Assembly: GCF_024586455.1 (NCBI RefSeq)
Contig: NC_065923.1
Location: 40,906,370 to 40,970,369, forward strand
DNA length: 64,000 nucleotides
Source: Bactrocera neohumeralis
Taxonomy: Eukaryota > Arthropoda > Insecta > Diptera > Tephritidae
Reading direction: 5' to 3'
How positions within the stretch are numbered: the first letter of the stretch is position 1; the number at the start of each line of letters is the position of its first letter. The notes beneath the pieces were generated by a model. It was not told the origin of the DNA. It saw only the letters and a list, made by a program, of their open reading frames with translations, and did no database searches. Below, piece after piece: positions 22,680 to 33,929 of the stretch. The position numbers and the translations under genes are program-made.

Positions 22680-23240
22680 GCGCTGAAAAATCTGATCTGC
22701 ATGGAGTCCTTAGAAACGGCACTGAACTTTAGTTTCCCAAAAAGACAAAATGTCGGCCGAGTGGCCATCACGGCTCTGTTTACGCTGAATGTTGTCCTCG
22801 AGCTTCTTGAGCGTTACTGGTTGCTTGGCGTATACCTTTCATTAAACATACTTCATGTTAAATAGAGATCGTCCGCGTCGATTTCATCGAATTTCGAAGA
22901 AAAAAAAAAATCGTGTAAAAGCATGCTATACGCTCGCTTTTGATGGTAACGGCATTTCCTGCCTCATTTCGCTTGATTTTTGGGACTCCGTTTTTTTAAC
23001 CACATTCGACTCACCTCAATTGTTTACTGACGAAGGCAATATTGGGCCTCATCTAAGAAGTTGATTTTTCAATGAAAATAAAAGCAGCAATAATCTTGGA
23101 CTATTTCCAAGCTTTGTTCCAGAGTGAAAAGTATCTTTTCGACTTGAATCTAGAAATCGAAAAATTGGAAAACGATTTTACTCCATATAAGGTCATTTTG
23201 AACGCCATCCATTCATTTGACTTTATATTTGATAATTCAG
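22680..23240 (-). mobile_element. DD41D transposase remnant (very degenerate)
   Basis: On the minus strand around 22850-22730 I read VYAKQPVTLKKLEDNIQRKQ and then SRDGHSADI, matching the transposase C-terminus of the DD41D family. Around 23042-23080 there is the 'gcctcatc...gatttttcaatgaaaat' block that codes the IFRDEAHF region in the copies at 15095 and 38800. The intervening region is not alignable by eye. Confidence 0.5.
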
Positions 23241-23244
23241 ATAT

Positions 23245-24195
23245 AAATCAATAAGTTAGGTTTGGTTAGTCTGGTAGATCAATGGGTCGGCGTCCTTTGC
23301 GAAATGAGTTTCAGACAGAGTTCTTACTAGGCCCATGAGGAGTGTAGTCATCATTTAAGATAATTGTGCTTAGCGCGAATTTTAACACATTCTGCGGCCT
23401 TACTATCGATACTTTCTTCAGTTTATCATACCATGGGGACCCCAGATGCTTATTCTTGCCAATGCAGAACCAGTGCATAAGAGATGCTCCATTGTTTCTA
23501 TGGTGTCCTGCGCTAGACATTTCCTGCAGTCTTCGCGATCTGTCAGCTCAGACAGTGACCAGTTAGTATTCCGATACGTCTACTACAGTCTCTTCTGTCG
23601 AGTGAATTTTGTGTACTTCCGATCCACCGTTCTACACATGAATTTCACATTTTTGCACCCAGGTAACTTGTTACATCAGGTTTTGATTTTCTTTACCATG
23701 CTTCTGTCCTGATCGTCGTATAGACAATGCATGTGTTTCCTAATACTAATCACGTTTTCCGGTGTTAGTCGTACCCATTCTTGGTGTAAACTGGTATCCA
23801 GTAGAAGTGAAGTTGCTTGTTTCTGGCAACACTTTCTACTGCTGCTTCCCAAAACACTTCTGGCCGATATGCGATACGGGGTTACTGCCTTTATTGCTAC
23901 TTGGCTATCTACGTGGATGTTGACTCTGGTTTTGTCTGCAGGTGCATTAGAGACCAGCTCCGCGGCTTTTGCAATAACAAGTTTCAGCGAAGAGGTCTAT
24001 AGGTGGCAGGTTTAGTACCAGTTCAAAAGACGCCGTTGAAGTTGTACTTAAAGCTCTCATTATGCACACTGCAGCGATATGGTACAACAGTTTAGCAAAT
24101 ATAGTATTCTCGAGATGTTGGCGCCATCGATCTGCAGCTTCCGCTTGTGCTATTAAATGAATATGTAGACTTCCTTTCTTTAAATTCAATTTACA
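23245..24195 (-). mobile_element. Jockey/Loa-like ORF2 C-terminal remnant
   Basis: On the minus strand, from 24190, I read the end of the reverse transcriptase (FAKLLYHIAAVCIMRALSTT, then FELVLNLPPIDLFAE). An RNase H-like region with VNIHVDSQVAIKA-type sequence follows (23940-23880). The Cys/His-rich tail is at 23580-23460 (CRKCLAQDTIETMEHLLC). The last 120 bp (DDYTPHGPS...) run to an end near 23245. The tail is nearly the same as that of the + strand fragment at 28725-29050, so both come from one family. Frameshifted throughout. Confidence 0.75.
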
Positions 24196-24481
24196 CCGAT
24201 GTATGGGTAAATTTTGAGAAATTTTTAGGAACTTTGGGAAGATTATCTGGCTGGATAACGGATCAAATCTTCTCCCCTTAATAATATACTTTACCGTATA
24301 CGTACCGAATCTAAATGAACTCGTATCTCAAAAAATCATTATATTTGTTTAATAAGGATTTAGTGATTTCGAAAAATTCAGACACCTTTCTTCTTCTTCT
24401 TCTTAATTGGCGTAGACACCGCTTACGCGATTATAGCCGAGCAACAGCGCGCCAGTCGTTTCTTCTTTTCGCTACGTGGCG

Positions 24482-26195
24482 CTAGTTGGATATTTCAAGC
24501 GAAGCCAGGTCCTTCTCCACTTGGTCCTTCCAACGGAGTGGAGGTCTTCCTCTTCCTCTGCCTCCTCCGGCGGGTACTGTGTCGAATACTTTCAGAGCTG
24601 GAGTGTTTTCATCCATCCGGACAACATGACCTAGCCAGCGTAGCCGCTGCCTTTTAATTCGCTGAACTATGTAAATGTCGTCGTATATCTCGTACAGCTC
24701 ATCGTTCCATCGAACGTGGCTAACGCGCAAAGGACCATAAATCTTTCGCAGAACTTTTCTCTCGAAAACTCGCAACGTCGACTCATCCGTTGTTGACATC
24801 GTCCAAGACTCTGCACCATACAGCAGGACGGGAATTATGAGTGACTTATAGAGTTTGGTTTTTGTTTGTCGAGAGAGGACTTTGCTTCTCAATTGCCTAC
24901 TCAGTCCGAAGTAGCACCTGTTGGCAAGAGTTATCCTGCGTTGGATTTCTAGGCTGACATTGTTGGTGGTGTTTACGCTGGTTCCAAGATAGACGAAATT
25001 ATCTACGACTTCAAAGTTATGACTGTCAACAGTGACGTGAGAGCCAAGTCGCGAATGCGACGACTGTTTGTTTGATGACAGGAGATATTTCGTCTTGCCC
25101 TCGTTCACTGCCAGACCCATTTTCTGTGCTTCCTTGTCCAGCCTGGAGAAAGCAGAACTAACGGCGCGGGTGTTGAGGCCGATGATATCAATATCATCGG
25201 CACACGCCAACAGCTGTACACTCTTATAGAAGATGGTACCTTCTCTATTTAGTTCTGCGGCTCGAACTATTTTCTCCAAAAGCAGGTTGAAAAAGTCGCA
25301 CGATAGGGAATCGCCTTGTCTGAAACCTCGTTTGGTATCGAACGGCTCGGAGAGGTCCTTCCCGATCCTGACGGAGCTTTTGGTGTTACGCTGTGTTGTT
25401 CTTCAGGCGGGCAATTGCTATTCGAACTTCTTCATGGTCGGGCAATGGAACGTTTGCTCCATCGTCATCGATTGGGGAATCGGGTTCTCCTTCTCCTGGT
25501 GTTGTGCGTTCACTGCCATTCAGCAGGCTGGAGAAGTGTTCCCTCCATAATTTAAGTATGCTCTGGGCATCAGTGACTAGATCACCTTTGGGGGTTCTAC
25601 AGGAATACGCTCCGGTCTTGAAACCTTCCGTAAGCCGCCGCATTTTTTCGTAGAATTTTCGAGCATTACCCCTGTCGGCCAGCTTATCAAGCTCTTCGTA
25701 CTCACGCATTTCAGCCTCTTTCTTCTTCTGTCTACAAATGCGTCTCGCTTCCCTCTTCAACTCTCGGTATCTATCCCATCCCGCACGTGTAGTGGTCGAT
25801 CGTAACGTTGCGAGGTAGGCAGCCTGTTTTCTCTCCGCTGCGACACGGCACTCCTCGTCGTACCAGCTGTTCTTTTGCACTTTCCGAAAACCAATGGTTT
25901 CGGTTGCAGCTGTACGTAAGGAATTTGAAATGCCGTCCCACAGTTCCCTTATACCGAGTTGTTGACGAGTGCTCTCAGAGAGCAGGAGTGCAAGCCGAGT
26001 AGAAAATCGTTCGGCTGTCTGTTGTGATTGCAGCTTCTCGACGTCGAACCTTGCTTGTGTTTGTTGGCGTGTGTTTTTTGCTGCACAGCGGCGGGTGCGA
26101 ATCTTGGCTGCAACAAGATAGTGGTCCGAGTCGATGCTAGGACCTCGGAGCGCACGCAAATCTAAAACACTGGAGACGTGTCTTCCGTCTATCAC
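24482..26195 (-). pseudogene. RTE linker and reverse-transcriptase remnant (internally deleted)
   Basis: 26195-25386 holds the end of the endonuclease (IDSDHYLVAAKIR) and the basic linker (WYDEECRVAAERKQAAYL, RGNARKFYEKMRRLT), ending EVRIAIARLKNNTA. The sequence then jumps to the middle of the RT at TKSSVRIGKDLSEPFDTKRG, so palm blocks 1 to about 4 are missing (roughly 150 codons judged from the family). After the junction the frame is open to 24482: FRQGDSLSCDFFNLLLEKI, QLLACADDIDIIG (catalytic YADD mutated to CADD), AVNEGKTKYLLSS, YLGTSVNTTN, and IKRQRLRWLGHVVRM at the C-terminus. It is not functional. Confidence 0.9.
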
Positions 26196-26911
26196 ATGAC
26201 ATGATCGATCTGGTTGGTAGTTTTTCGATCCGGAGACAGCCAGGTAGCTTGATGAATCTTCTTATGCTGGAATCTAGTACTACAGATAACCATATTTCGG
26301 GCCCCGGCGAAGTCAATCAGCCTCAGCCCATTTGGGGATGTTTCATCGTGGAGGCTGAATTTACCGACCGTAGCGCCAAATATACCTTCTTTGCCCACCC
26401 TGGCGTTAAAGTCGCCAAGCACGATTTTGACATCGTGGCGGGGGCAGCTCTCATAAGCGCGCTCCAAGCGCTCACAGAAGGCAACTTTTGTCACATCGTC
26501 CTTCTTTTCCGTCGGGGCGTGGGCGCAAATCAGGGATATTTTGAAGAACCTCGCTTTGATGCGGATTGTGGCTAGACGTTCATTCACCGGAGTGAATGAT
26601 AGTACTCGGCGATGGAGTCTCTCTCTCACCACGAATCCAACACCAGATCTGCACTCCTTTATATGGCCACTGTAGTAAATGTCACAAGGACCTACTCCTC
26701 TCTGTCCTTGTCCCGTCCATCGCATTTCTTGGATGGCGGTGATGTCAGCCTTTATTTTTGCGAGGACATCAACCAGCTGGGCAGCGGCACCTTCCCAATT
26801 AAGGGTCCGGACATTCCAGGTGCATGCCCTCAAATCGTAGTCCTTATTTCGTTTGCCATGGTCGTCCTCAAAAGGGGGGTCTCTCATCCGAGGCTGTGTG
26901 TTCTTTTTCAT
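26192..26911 (-). pseudogene. RTE endonuclease domain (AP-endonuclease type)
   Basis: 240-codon N-terminal part of the retrotransposon ORF. Visible motifs: ACTWNVRTLNW near the start (metal-binding Asn), QEMRWTG with the catalytic Glu, SGVGFVVRE, NERLATIRIKARFF, ICAHAPTEKKDDV, LGDFNARVGKEG (Asp and Asn of the active site), NGLRLIDFA, and THQATW-like HQATWLSPDRKTTNQIDHV. The family nicks target DNA to prime reverse transcription. The frame is lost just after NQIDHVM through a 2 bp insertion; the SDHYLV motif lies in the next frame at about 26125. Confidence 0.9.
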
Positions 26912-27204
26912 TGGGGTTGTTTTTTACGTGGCGGGTCCCAAACACAGCGCACAACCCTTCAGGGGATCTTTCGCCTTCTCAGGGGGGATGGAACTTAGCA
27001 CATTCTTGCAGATTGTTTAAATTGATTTTCCTTAGCCATGTGCAAAAAGAATCGTTTCTGGCCAATTATAGCTTTCGTCACTTGGTAGAGGTTGCCTGCC
27101 GCCGAACTTAACACTCTAAAATTGATTTTCGCGTCACTTGATAAAGGTCTTTTTCCTTTTCCACAATTAACTCTCTCGTCAATTTCAACCTACGCACCTA
27201 ATAA

Positions 27205-28055
27205 ACAAAAGCCTTCCAGACATACATACTTACATATGTACATACATTTGTTGCGTTTTACTACGTTTCTTCGATATTCATAATAATTTCACGCAACCTA
27301 CTTACTCAATTTAACTAACTCATCAATGTGTAACAAAATGTTAATTAGTTAATTTTTTTGTTTTTGTTTTCGACTTGGTGTAAATCTAATCATTAGAATA
27401 TTGGCTATGCGACGTACGTAATCTGTATCAATGCAACAAATCAAAGCCGCAGAATTAAAGGACACCATAACCAAAACAAAAGAGATTGTTTACATAAGTT
27501 TGACGTAGTCAAAATATCAAATGTCATTTCGGCGAATTTAAGTGAGCACGGGATTTTGTTCATTTGCGTGACAAATAATTTTGTTTTGTTCGCACATTAA
27601 GGCTGAATCATTTGTTTAATGTAGCTGAAAGAAATATTGGCTGTTTGGCTTGTGGTGCAACACTGCGCTAAAATGTCCACAGACATTGCGATTCTTTCTT
27701 TGGTGGATAATACTACTTTCCGCGATAGAAAACGCTTCAGTAACCCCTTTTCTGTCCTCCATTATACATAATTGATTTCAAGTCTTATGTTTTTGAGTCA
27801 AAGAAACCTTCTGAGCCATGATGCACTTAGTTTTAGAAGATAATTTATGTTAATCTATTTTTATCAAATTTGTTTAAATTATAAAATATGTAAATTTATT
27901 AATTTTTTAAACACCACCCTAATGCAAATCACATTGTATTTGAGTACAGCGGTGTTCAATAAATTGCTAGCGAAAAGTTGTTTTTGGAGATGCTTTCGAC
28001 AATAAAGTAAAGTGCAACACGGTAGATCGGAAGTACACAAAATTCCTATTGGCAC
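27205..28055. other. Intergenic, no gene seen
   Basis: AT-rich spacer between the RTE element and a mariner. A short 'acatacatacttacatatgtacatacat' repeat lies near 27221-27248. No gene is supported. Confidence 0.45.
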
Positions 28056-28059
28056 TCGA

Positions 28060-28721
28060 TAGGAGAGACTGCCTTCAAAGCCGAGGTGCATGCTGCTTGG
28101 ATTCCCTTTGTCGTCTCAAAATGCTTGCGAAATATTGCCTCTTTGTCTCGGGATCATACTCAAAGATCCATGACTCGTCAGCTCGTTTACGTTATCCAAA
28201 AATTGGGGATCACTTTGACACATGTTCAAATTTTCTTGGCACACTTCCACTCGCCGCAATTTCTGGTCGTCAGTGAGCACTTTTGGGACCATCTTCGATT
28301 ACACTTTGCGCATATTCAAGTGCTGTTTGTCGAAGTCGCAGTTCTCACAGCACGGTCTTCATCGGCGTCCTCTTCCCCGCAATCCAAAAAGGCCTGGTGC
28401 TACCGAAACACACCACTTCTTGCTAAAGCAACATCTGTATAAGCCTGCTTGATCATATCAACCGTCTCTGTCGCAGATTCACCGAGTTTCACACAGAATT
28501 TAATTCCTTATCTCTGCTCTAGCGAACGCTGCATTTTTGGCTTGCCCCACAGAAACACATCTCGCAAAAATGATTGTCCTGGCTCTCCAGGTGCTCGGAC
28601 ACAACTGACCAGCCGCTCGTTCGTTAGTTGGAATACCCTCTACCGAGTTCAGTTGCTACGCGCACGCTCTGAGCAGTCGCGGCGGAAGTAAATCAATCCT
28701 ATTACTTCCGGACAAACCTTG
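28060..28721 (-). mobile_element. Mariner (DD34D) 5' part, degenerate
   Basis: The minus-strand 5' end is CAAGGTTTGTCCGGAAGTAA, next to TA at 28722-28723, matching the terminal repeats at 17049 and 32745. Following the minus strand one passes a transposase start region, a KLGESATETVDMIKQAY-like block (about 28490-28430) and an LTDDQKLRRVEVCQENLN-like block (28290-28220). A DESWIFEYDPETKRQ-like block (28170-28130) is then joined to sequence from the C-terminal half (28110-28040). Stops and a large internal deletion are present. Confidence 0.8.
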
Positions 28722-28724
28722 TAG

Positions 28725-29050
28725 AACATTATGCAAATACTAACGGGTCACTGTCTGGTAGCGACACACGCACGAAGAACCGATCTGACAAATCAAGAAG
28801 ACTGCAGGAAATGTCTAGAGCAGGGCACCAATAATACAATGGAGCATCTCTTGTGCACTTGTCCCGCATTAGCAAGACTACGCTGTAAGCATATGGGGTC
28901 CCAACGGTATGATACACTGTAGGAGGTATCGATAGTTAGGCCACAGAGTCTGTCAAAATTAGCGTCAAAGGCAGGCATTCTAAAGGATGACTACTCCTCT
29001 TGGAACTAGCAACCGAATTCCATCTGGTATAACCAGATTGACCTAACCCA
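28725..29050 (+). mobile_element. Jockey/Loa-like ORF2 C-terminal fragment
   Basis: The translation from 28731 reads QILTGHCLVATHARRTDLTN, then CRKCLEQGTNNTMEHLLCTC, PALARLRCK and GSQRYDTL: the end of RNase H and the Cys/His-rich tail of a jockey/Loa-like element. It has the same family signature as 23245-24195 on the other strand. The 5' part is missing, cut off next to a mariner end. Confidence 0.8.
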
Positions 29051-29059
29051 TCAAATAAA

Positions 29060-29350
29060 AAGCTTTCCATACAAGGGCTCGAATTGGATCGGCCAGTTTA
29101 TATGGCAGCTATATGATATAGTTATCTGATAACGGCGATTCCGACAAATGAGCAGTTTCTTGTTGAAAAAAGAACGTGCGCTAAATTTTAGGTCGATATA
29201 TGAAAAACTGAGAGACTAGTTCGCGTATAAACAGGGAGAACGGCGGACAGATAGACATGGACGCAGGGACAAATCGACTCATCTCGTCACGCTGATCATT
29301 TATATAAGCACTTTATAGAGTCTCCAACGTAGTATATGTATTAGTGGCAA
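29060..29350 (-). repeat. GTCY/DINE-1-like repeat
   Basis: On the minus strand the blocks follow the 20165 copy: 'tgatcagcgtgacgagatgagtcg', a degenerate 'gtccatgtctatctgtccgcc' core, a 'cagtttttcatatatcgacc' type block and 'gctcatttgtcggaatcgcc'. The inner end has 'ccatataaactggccgatcc'. Confidence 0.65.
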
Positions 29351-30555
29351 CTCCCTTAAGAACCCAGCACTATCAGCTTATTCTAGCCACATTGAGGCTC
29401 AATAGCTTCGAAATCAGGTTCTATTAATCATCTTCTAATACTTACCGTACTTATGGCCGTCTCATATCTGATAGTAAAAAAAATTTTTTTTTGCAGCAGA
29501 CACAAATAATTTTGAAGAATGCTATCGATTTGATAATACTTGGCAGGTTAAACATCTGGGGGTGTGCCGCTTACAAAGACCCAACTGTCGACTCACTGTA
29601 ATCATTTATGTCCTGCTGCTATTGTTCTAAACACCACTGTATGTGCATAGCAGATAATCTATTGGTAAACATACTTACATACATACATATGTACATGCAC
29701 AACGTTCGAATTTTGCTGCGAATTACATACTTATGTATATTTATTGACCGATGATGTGGCAAGCATTTGTGTTTACATTGCAGTTGTTGTTTGCGCAGCA
29801 TTTTCATTTCATTTCGGCAAGGACGCACGTAATTAGATTGCAAAACTCGGCTGCAACGCCATTTCTTTTAGGAAGTCATCGTTGTCGAAATTGTGTCCGG
29901 CATATTTGTCAAAGTGGGTGTACGTGTGCACAGGCAATTGCGAAGTTACGCAGTACACTGTGGGTTTGGGCTGATGTGGTGGGATTTTGTCGCCGTAACA
30001 TAGCATATGCATAGTAGAGGCATCGAAAGCCGCTTGTCATGCAACGCAATTCGAGCATCATTATTGGGCAAATTGTCGCTTTGTTCTCACACGGATGGAC
30101 AGCTTAGTGAAGCCGGTGTGGGCGCTGCTGAGAAATCACATGCATCAATCTGAGGCTGGTTTGGCTGGGTATGCAAAAGCCTCTTTGTATATTCGGCTGA
30201 ATTACCTACGCATAGACTTATGATGTGTGTTCTGGTGTTGTTAATGTCACCGTTTCTGTTGTTAATCGCTACTGATGACGACGTTGTTTTCAGTATGCCA
30301 AAAGAACTTTTGATTTCAGCTATTACGCTTTTCAAGTGTTGATGTGACCACGCTGCTTATTGTTAATGAGTTGTTCTCCGTGACACATAATAATACTAAG
30401 TTTGGTTTGTGAGGTTCAATATTAAATGTATTTTCATTAATACATGCATATGCACATATGTATGTATGTATATAAACTATTAATCTTTCCAACATTTTAA
30501 TCTCAGATAATACTGGAAGCTACTTATGTACACTTTTGGAAATGAACTGATAACA
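29351..30555. other. Intergenic, no gene seen
   Basis: Sequence of mixed complexity with short CATA/TATG microsatellites (29671-29690 and 30449-30470). The open frames at 29751-30014 and 30087-30335 have no domains. Possibly regulatory; nothing specific is supported. Confidence 0.4.
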
Positions 30556-30559
30556 TGAA

Positions 30560-31317
30560 GATTTACTAATGACGTAGGAGCCAAGTCGCAAATGCGATGT
30601 CTGTTTTTTTGATGAAAGGAAAGACGAAAGTTTCGCCCTCATTCATTACCAGACTCATTTGCTTCATTTGCTTATCAAACTGGAGAAAGCAGAGCAAACG
30701 GCACGGTTGTTGAGTCCAATGACATCAATATCATCGGCGTACGCCAGCAGCTGTACACTCTTGTAGAAGATTGTGCTCGATTAAGTAAGTTCTGCAGCTC
30801 GATTTATTTTTTCCAGAAGAAGGTTGAAGAAGTCACACGAAGGAGAGTCGCCTTGTCTGAAACCTCGTTTGGTATCGAACGGCTCGGAGAGGTCTTTCTC
30901 GATCCTGTCGGAGCTTTTGGTGTTGCTCAACGTCAGCTTATACAGTCGTATTAGGTTTGCGTGGATACCAAATTCAGACATCGCGGCATAATGGCAGCTC
31001 CTTTTCGTGCTGTCCAAAGCAGCTTTGAAATCTACGAAGAGGTGGTGCTTGTCGCATGGTGAATATCTGGTCAGTTATTGATTTTCCAGGTCTAAAGTCA
31101 TATTGATAAGGTTCAAACAGTTTGTTGACGGTGCACTTTAATCTTTCACCCAATACGCTCGGTAGTTGGCGCAGATTGGAGACCCCACAATGCCTTTCAA
31201 TGGAATGGGCAGAACAAATTTAAATTCTAATAGTCGGGCATGCTTACGTCCGACCATATTCTACAAAGAAGCTGATGCATGATCCTTATCAGTTCTTCCA
31301 CGCTGTATTTGAATAGA
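30560..31317 (-). mobile_element. RTE-clade RT fragment with intact YADD
   Basis: On the minus strand the frame at 31017-30781 contains MSEFGIHANLIRLYKLTLSN and then the TKSSDRIEKDLSEPFDTKRG block. It includes 30-odd residues that are deleted from the copy at 24385-27200, followed by FRQGDSPSCDFFNLLLEKI. Further down (about 30760-30730) QLLAYADDIDVIG keeps the catalytic motif. Both ends are truncated: the 3' end stops near 30560, and at 31317 the element is interrupted by the tail of another retrotransposon. Confidence 0.85.
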
Positions 31318-31990
31318 TAATTTATTTTATTTTATTTTTTACCCTTACTTACCTGTGGCTAAACTAGGTAAATTTAGGTTATAGATGGCTGATCTCACAG
31401 CGAGACGGGGATCACTCTTAGGCTGTTAAGTACAATCATTTGCGAAGCCGTATGAAAACCCCCTGATGGTGGATATCAGCTATTGACAAAAAAGGTCTTT
31501 CAGCTATCACATGTTTAATTTCTACATCCATGTTTAAACATATGAGATCCAACGTGTTTTTCGAGAAGAAACTCAACACTGATTCTATCTCATCTTTTTC
31601 GAAACAGCAAACACAGCTGGTATCCGGTAACATGTTCAATCTTACTGCATGATCACTTATTTTTAAACTTATACAGGAGCCAGAAGGAGCTTTCGACTGC
31701 ACAGCTTCTGGTAATTGATCTACGCATGCTAAACTGGCCTAAGGCCCAACAGTCCAGTGGTGAACCAATTAACTTCTAGCTCAAGTGATCTTGCCGCTTT
31801 CCTGACGCTTGAGGCACGTCCTGTTCAGTTGCCCCACTACCACTTGCCCAGCACGCTTCTGACACACTCTATCGTACTGGCGTACTCCGAGGCCTGCTAT
31901 GCTTTTAACGGCCCGGAAGCAGTTCCGACATAAGCCAAACAATTATTTCTGCTCAGTGTCTCTCCAGCATGCTCAGGTGGCAGAATGTTG
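31318..31990 (-). mobile_element. Jockey/Loa-like ORF2 3' end with A-rich tail
   Basis: The minus-strand frame at 31702-31436 reads SCISLKISDHAVRLNMLPDT, then CVCCFEKDEIESVLSF and the rest of the Cys-rich ORF2 tail. The 3' UTR ends in an (AAAAT)n-type tail at about 31320-31350 on the minus strand. The tail abuts RTE sequence at 31317, so this element probably landed in, or recombined with, the RTE copy. The upstream part (31990-31710) has decayed RNase H-type sequence. Confidence 0.7.
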
Positions 31991-31994
31991 CAAC

Positions 31995-32740
31995 CACCAG
32001 AAAACCGAAATAAAAACGTTAAATTCCTAATCATAGTTCGTTTCGAAGTTGAAGCCCAGTTCAGAAGACAATCTGAAGATATCTAGTGTTAAGTGTCAAT
32101 TTCGAAAACCTTGCATGTAGACACATTCATGCTTTTCCTCTAACACGAAAATCTAAACACAAGAAGGATCATAATACCTAAAAGCAACATAAAATTTGGC
32201 ACACGCATTTCAATTGGGATTTTTCGGATGATCAAATAAATGAGCACATGAGCCTATAATGGGCGATTTGTCGGCATTACACCACTCAACACGCCACACA
32301 AGCAAATGAAACTGAATGAGTGCACGAGTGGGGCCATTGTATGTCTAAAGCCAATAACTCAATAATAGTCGAAGGAGATGAGTATCTGTAAACAATAAAT
32401 ATTATAGAGCTGCTAAAACGCAAATGGTTGAATGGTTATGTGGCCAAATTCCGTTCAGCCGTCCATGCCTCAGCAGAATTCGCAAATTTGTTTTGATTTA
32501 TCGACATTATAGCAACGAGCAGTCACGAAGCCATAAATCAAGTATGCGCAATGAGAAAGACGTAGCCGTAGACAACAGCCGCCAACAGCGAGATGATGGG
32601 TAGGCAGGCGACTGATAGATAATCAGGTTGATATCGATTATTTTGACACAAGCAAAGCATCTTCATAACAAATGAGTGCACAGTGTGCTGTAGCTGTTTG
32701 TAAAACGAAAATGTATGCATATAAAATATATGAATAAAAT
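31995..32740. other. Intergenic, no gene seen
   Basis: No repeat or coding frame can be supported. The frame at 32538-32801 runs into the neighbouring mariner and has no domain. Confidence 0.4.
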
Positions 32741-32744
32741 GGTA

Positions 32745-33190
32745 CAGGGTTTTCCGGCAAGTAATAGGACTGAAGCAATTAAAAAGTATAGAACCAATCA
32801 ATATAATTCTTTAAAAACTTTCAAAATAGGCTCCTTCTGTGTCGATGCAGCGCTGCCAGCGCGATTTCCAAGCATTGAATGCGCCACGGAAGGCGTTCTC
32901 CGGAACAGTTTTGCAATCCGAGGTGCATGCTGCTTGGATCCCCTCTGTCATCTCAAAATGCTTGCTTTTGATCGGCCTTTTCAAGCAAGAAAACAAAAAA
33001 GTCCGGGGGCCACATCTGCGCTGTAAGGCGGCTGCAGAACATTGGGATGCCGGCCTTGGTTAGATAGCTATCACAAGATAGGCGGTGTGAGCCGGGGCGT
33101 TGTCGTGGTGCAACTTCTCCCCTTCCCTTCGTTTGAGTACTTCCAGGTAAAACTAGGCGTTGACAGTTTGTCCAAGAGGAACAAATACAT
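32745..33190 (-). mobile_element. Mariner (DD34D) 3' fragment, TIR-bearing
   Basis: The outer end CAGGGTTTTCCGGCAAGTAA follows TA at 32743-32744. On the minus strand the transposase C-terminus reads FNAWKSRWQRCIDTEGAYFE (32885-32825), preceded by blocks coding EMTEGIQAACTSDCKT and the region around the third Asp (FFLFPRLK-like, eroded, near 33125-33095). The 5' part is lost where it meets a mariner of a different subfamily on the opposite strand. Confidence 0.8.
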
Positions 33191-33925
33191 AATGGACGAT
33201 GTCTTATGGAAATTCAATTTTATCAAAATCACAAGCCTACGAATGGCACAAAGCCTTTAAAGACGGTCGCGAAATCCGTGAAGACATGCCCCGTTCTGGT
33301 GAGCTTGACATCTCTCGCGAGTCCGTTCGAATGATTTTGGTGGATATTTTGGATGCGAAATTTACTTGACTGATAAAGTTGAATTTTCTTCGAAAGAGTA
33401 CCGTAAACAGGTCTTTTTGGACATGCTTGATCGTGGGAATTCCGATTCCACACTCACGAAGAACATTATAACTACATTCATGGGAATGTAGGAAAACAAG
33501 CCGAAACCAAAAAAACCACGCCAAAGCCGCTCAAAAATAAAGGTGATGCTGATTACTTTCTTCGATATTCGTGGTTTGGCGCGTTTGCGTGAGAACATCC
33601 GTCGAAAATGGCCGGAATCGTGACAGAATAATTCTGTGGTTTTACACGACCGAATCAACCACCGCATTCACCAGATTTGGCTCCGTGTGATTTTTTCAAG
33701 TTTCTCAAACTGAAGTTGCCGTTCCGTGGAATCCGTTTTCAGGCGATCGTAGAGATAAAACAAAATTCTCTAAAGGAGCTGAAGGCCATCCCAAAAAGTG
33801 CTTATGAAAAGTGTTTCGAGGACTGGAAAAGTCGTTGGCATAAGTGTATTAAATTTGTTGGAGAATACTTTGAAGGCGAAAGATAAATATTGATGAATAA
33901 TTAAACATTTTGTGTTTTATTCACA
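33185..33925 (+). mobile_element. Mariner (DD34D) degenerate copy, different subfamily
   Basis: On the + strand: SYEWHKAFKDGREIREDMPRSG-like at 33230-33300, LIDKVEFSSKEYRKQVFLDMLD-like near 33365-33430, KSKIKVMLITFFDIRGLA-like near 33525-33575, then LHDRINHRIHQIWL where the HDNAP and PDLAP motifs should be. The best-preserved part, at 33677-33886, reads MAPCDFFKFLKLKLPFRGIR, then EIKQNSLKELKAIPKSAYEK and WKSRWHKCIKFVGEYFEG. Frameshifts and a deletion between the catalytic motifs make it dead. It is closest to the fragment at 5995-6625. Confidence 0.82.
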
Positions 33926-33929
33926 ATTC

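Larger units (their letters stand above)
24385..27200 (-). mobile_element. RTE-clade non-LTR retrotransposon, nearly full length but with three disabling lesions
   Basis: The minus strand reads 5' UTR (about 27200-26912), AP endonuclease (26911-26192), linker (26195-25386), and RT with the C-terminal region (25385-24482). A short 3' UTR then ends in AAGAAGAAGAAG at 24391-24402. RTE elements characteristically end in a short simple repeat rather than poly(A), which fits. Lesions: a 2 bp TG insertion after NQIDHV at about 26194; a deletion at 25385/25386 that removes the N-terminal RT blocks, including the first catalytic Asp block; and YADD changed to CADD (about 25195). It is the largest transposon in the window and the reference for five other fragments. 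Confidence 0.92.

Noticed and set aside
24391..24402. (TTC)n microsatellite as an independent repeat
   Set aside because: It is the simple-repeat 3' end of the RTE element, seen also at another RTE copy (about 2025), so it is included there.
25233..27111. Several + strand open frames of 80-128 codons
   Set aside because: All are antisense shadows of the RTE retrotransposon coding region.
28049..28691. Overlapping + strand open frames of 75-118 codons
   Set aside because: Antisense of the minus-strand mariner at 28060-28721.
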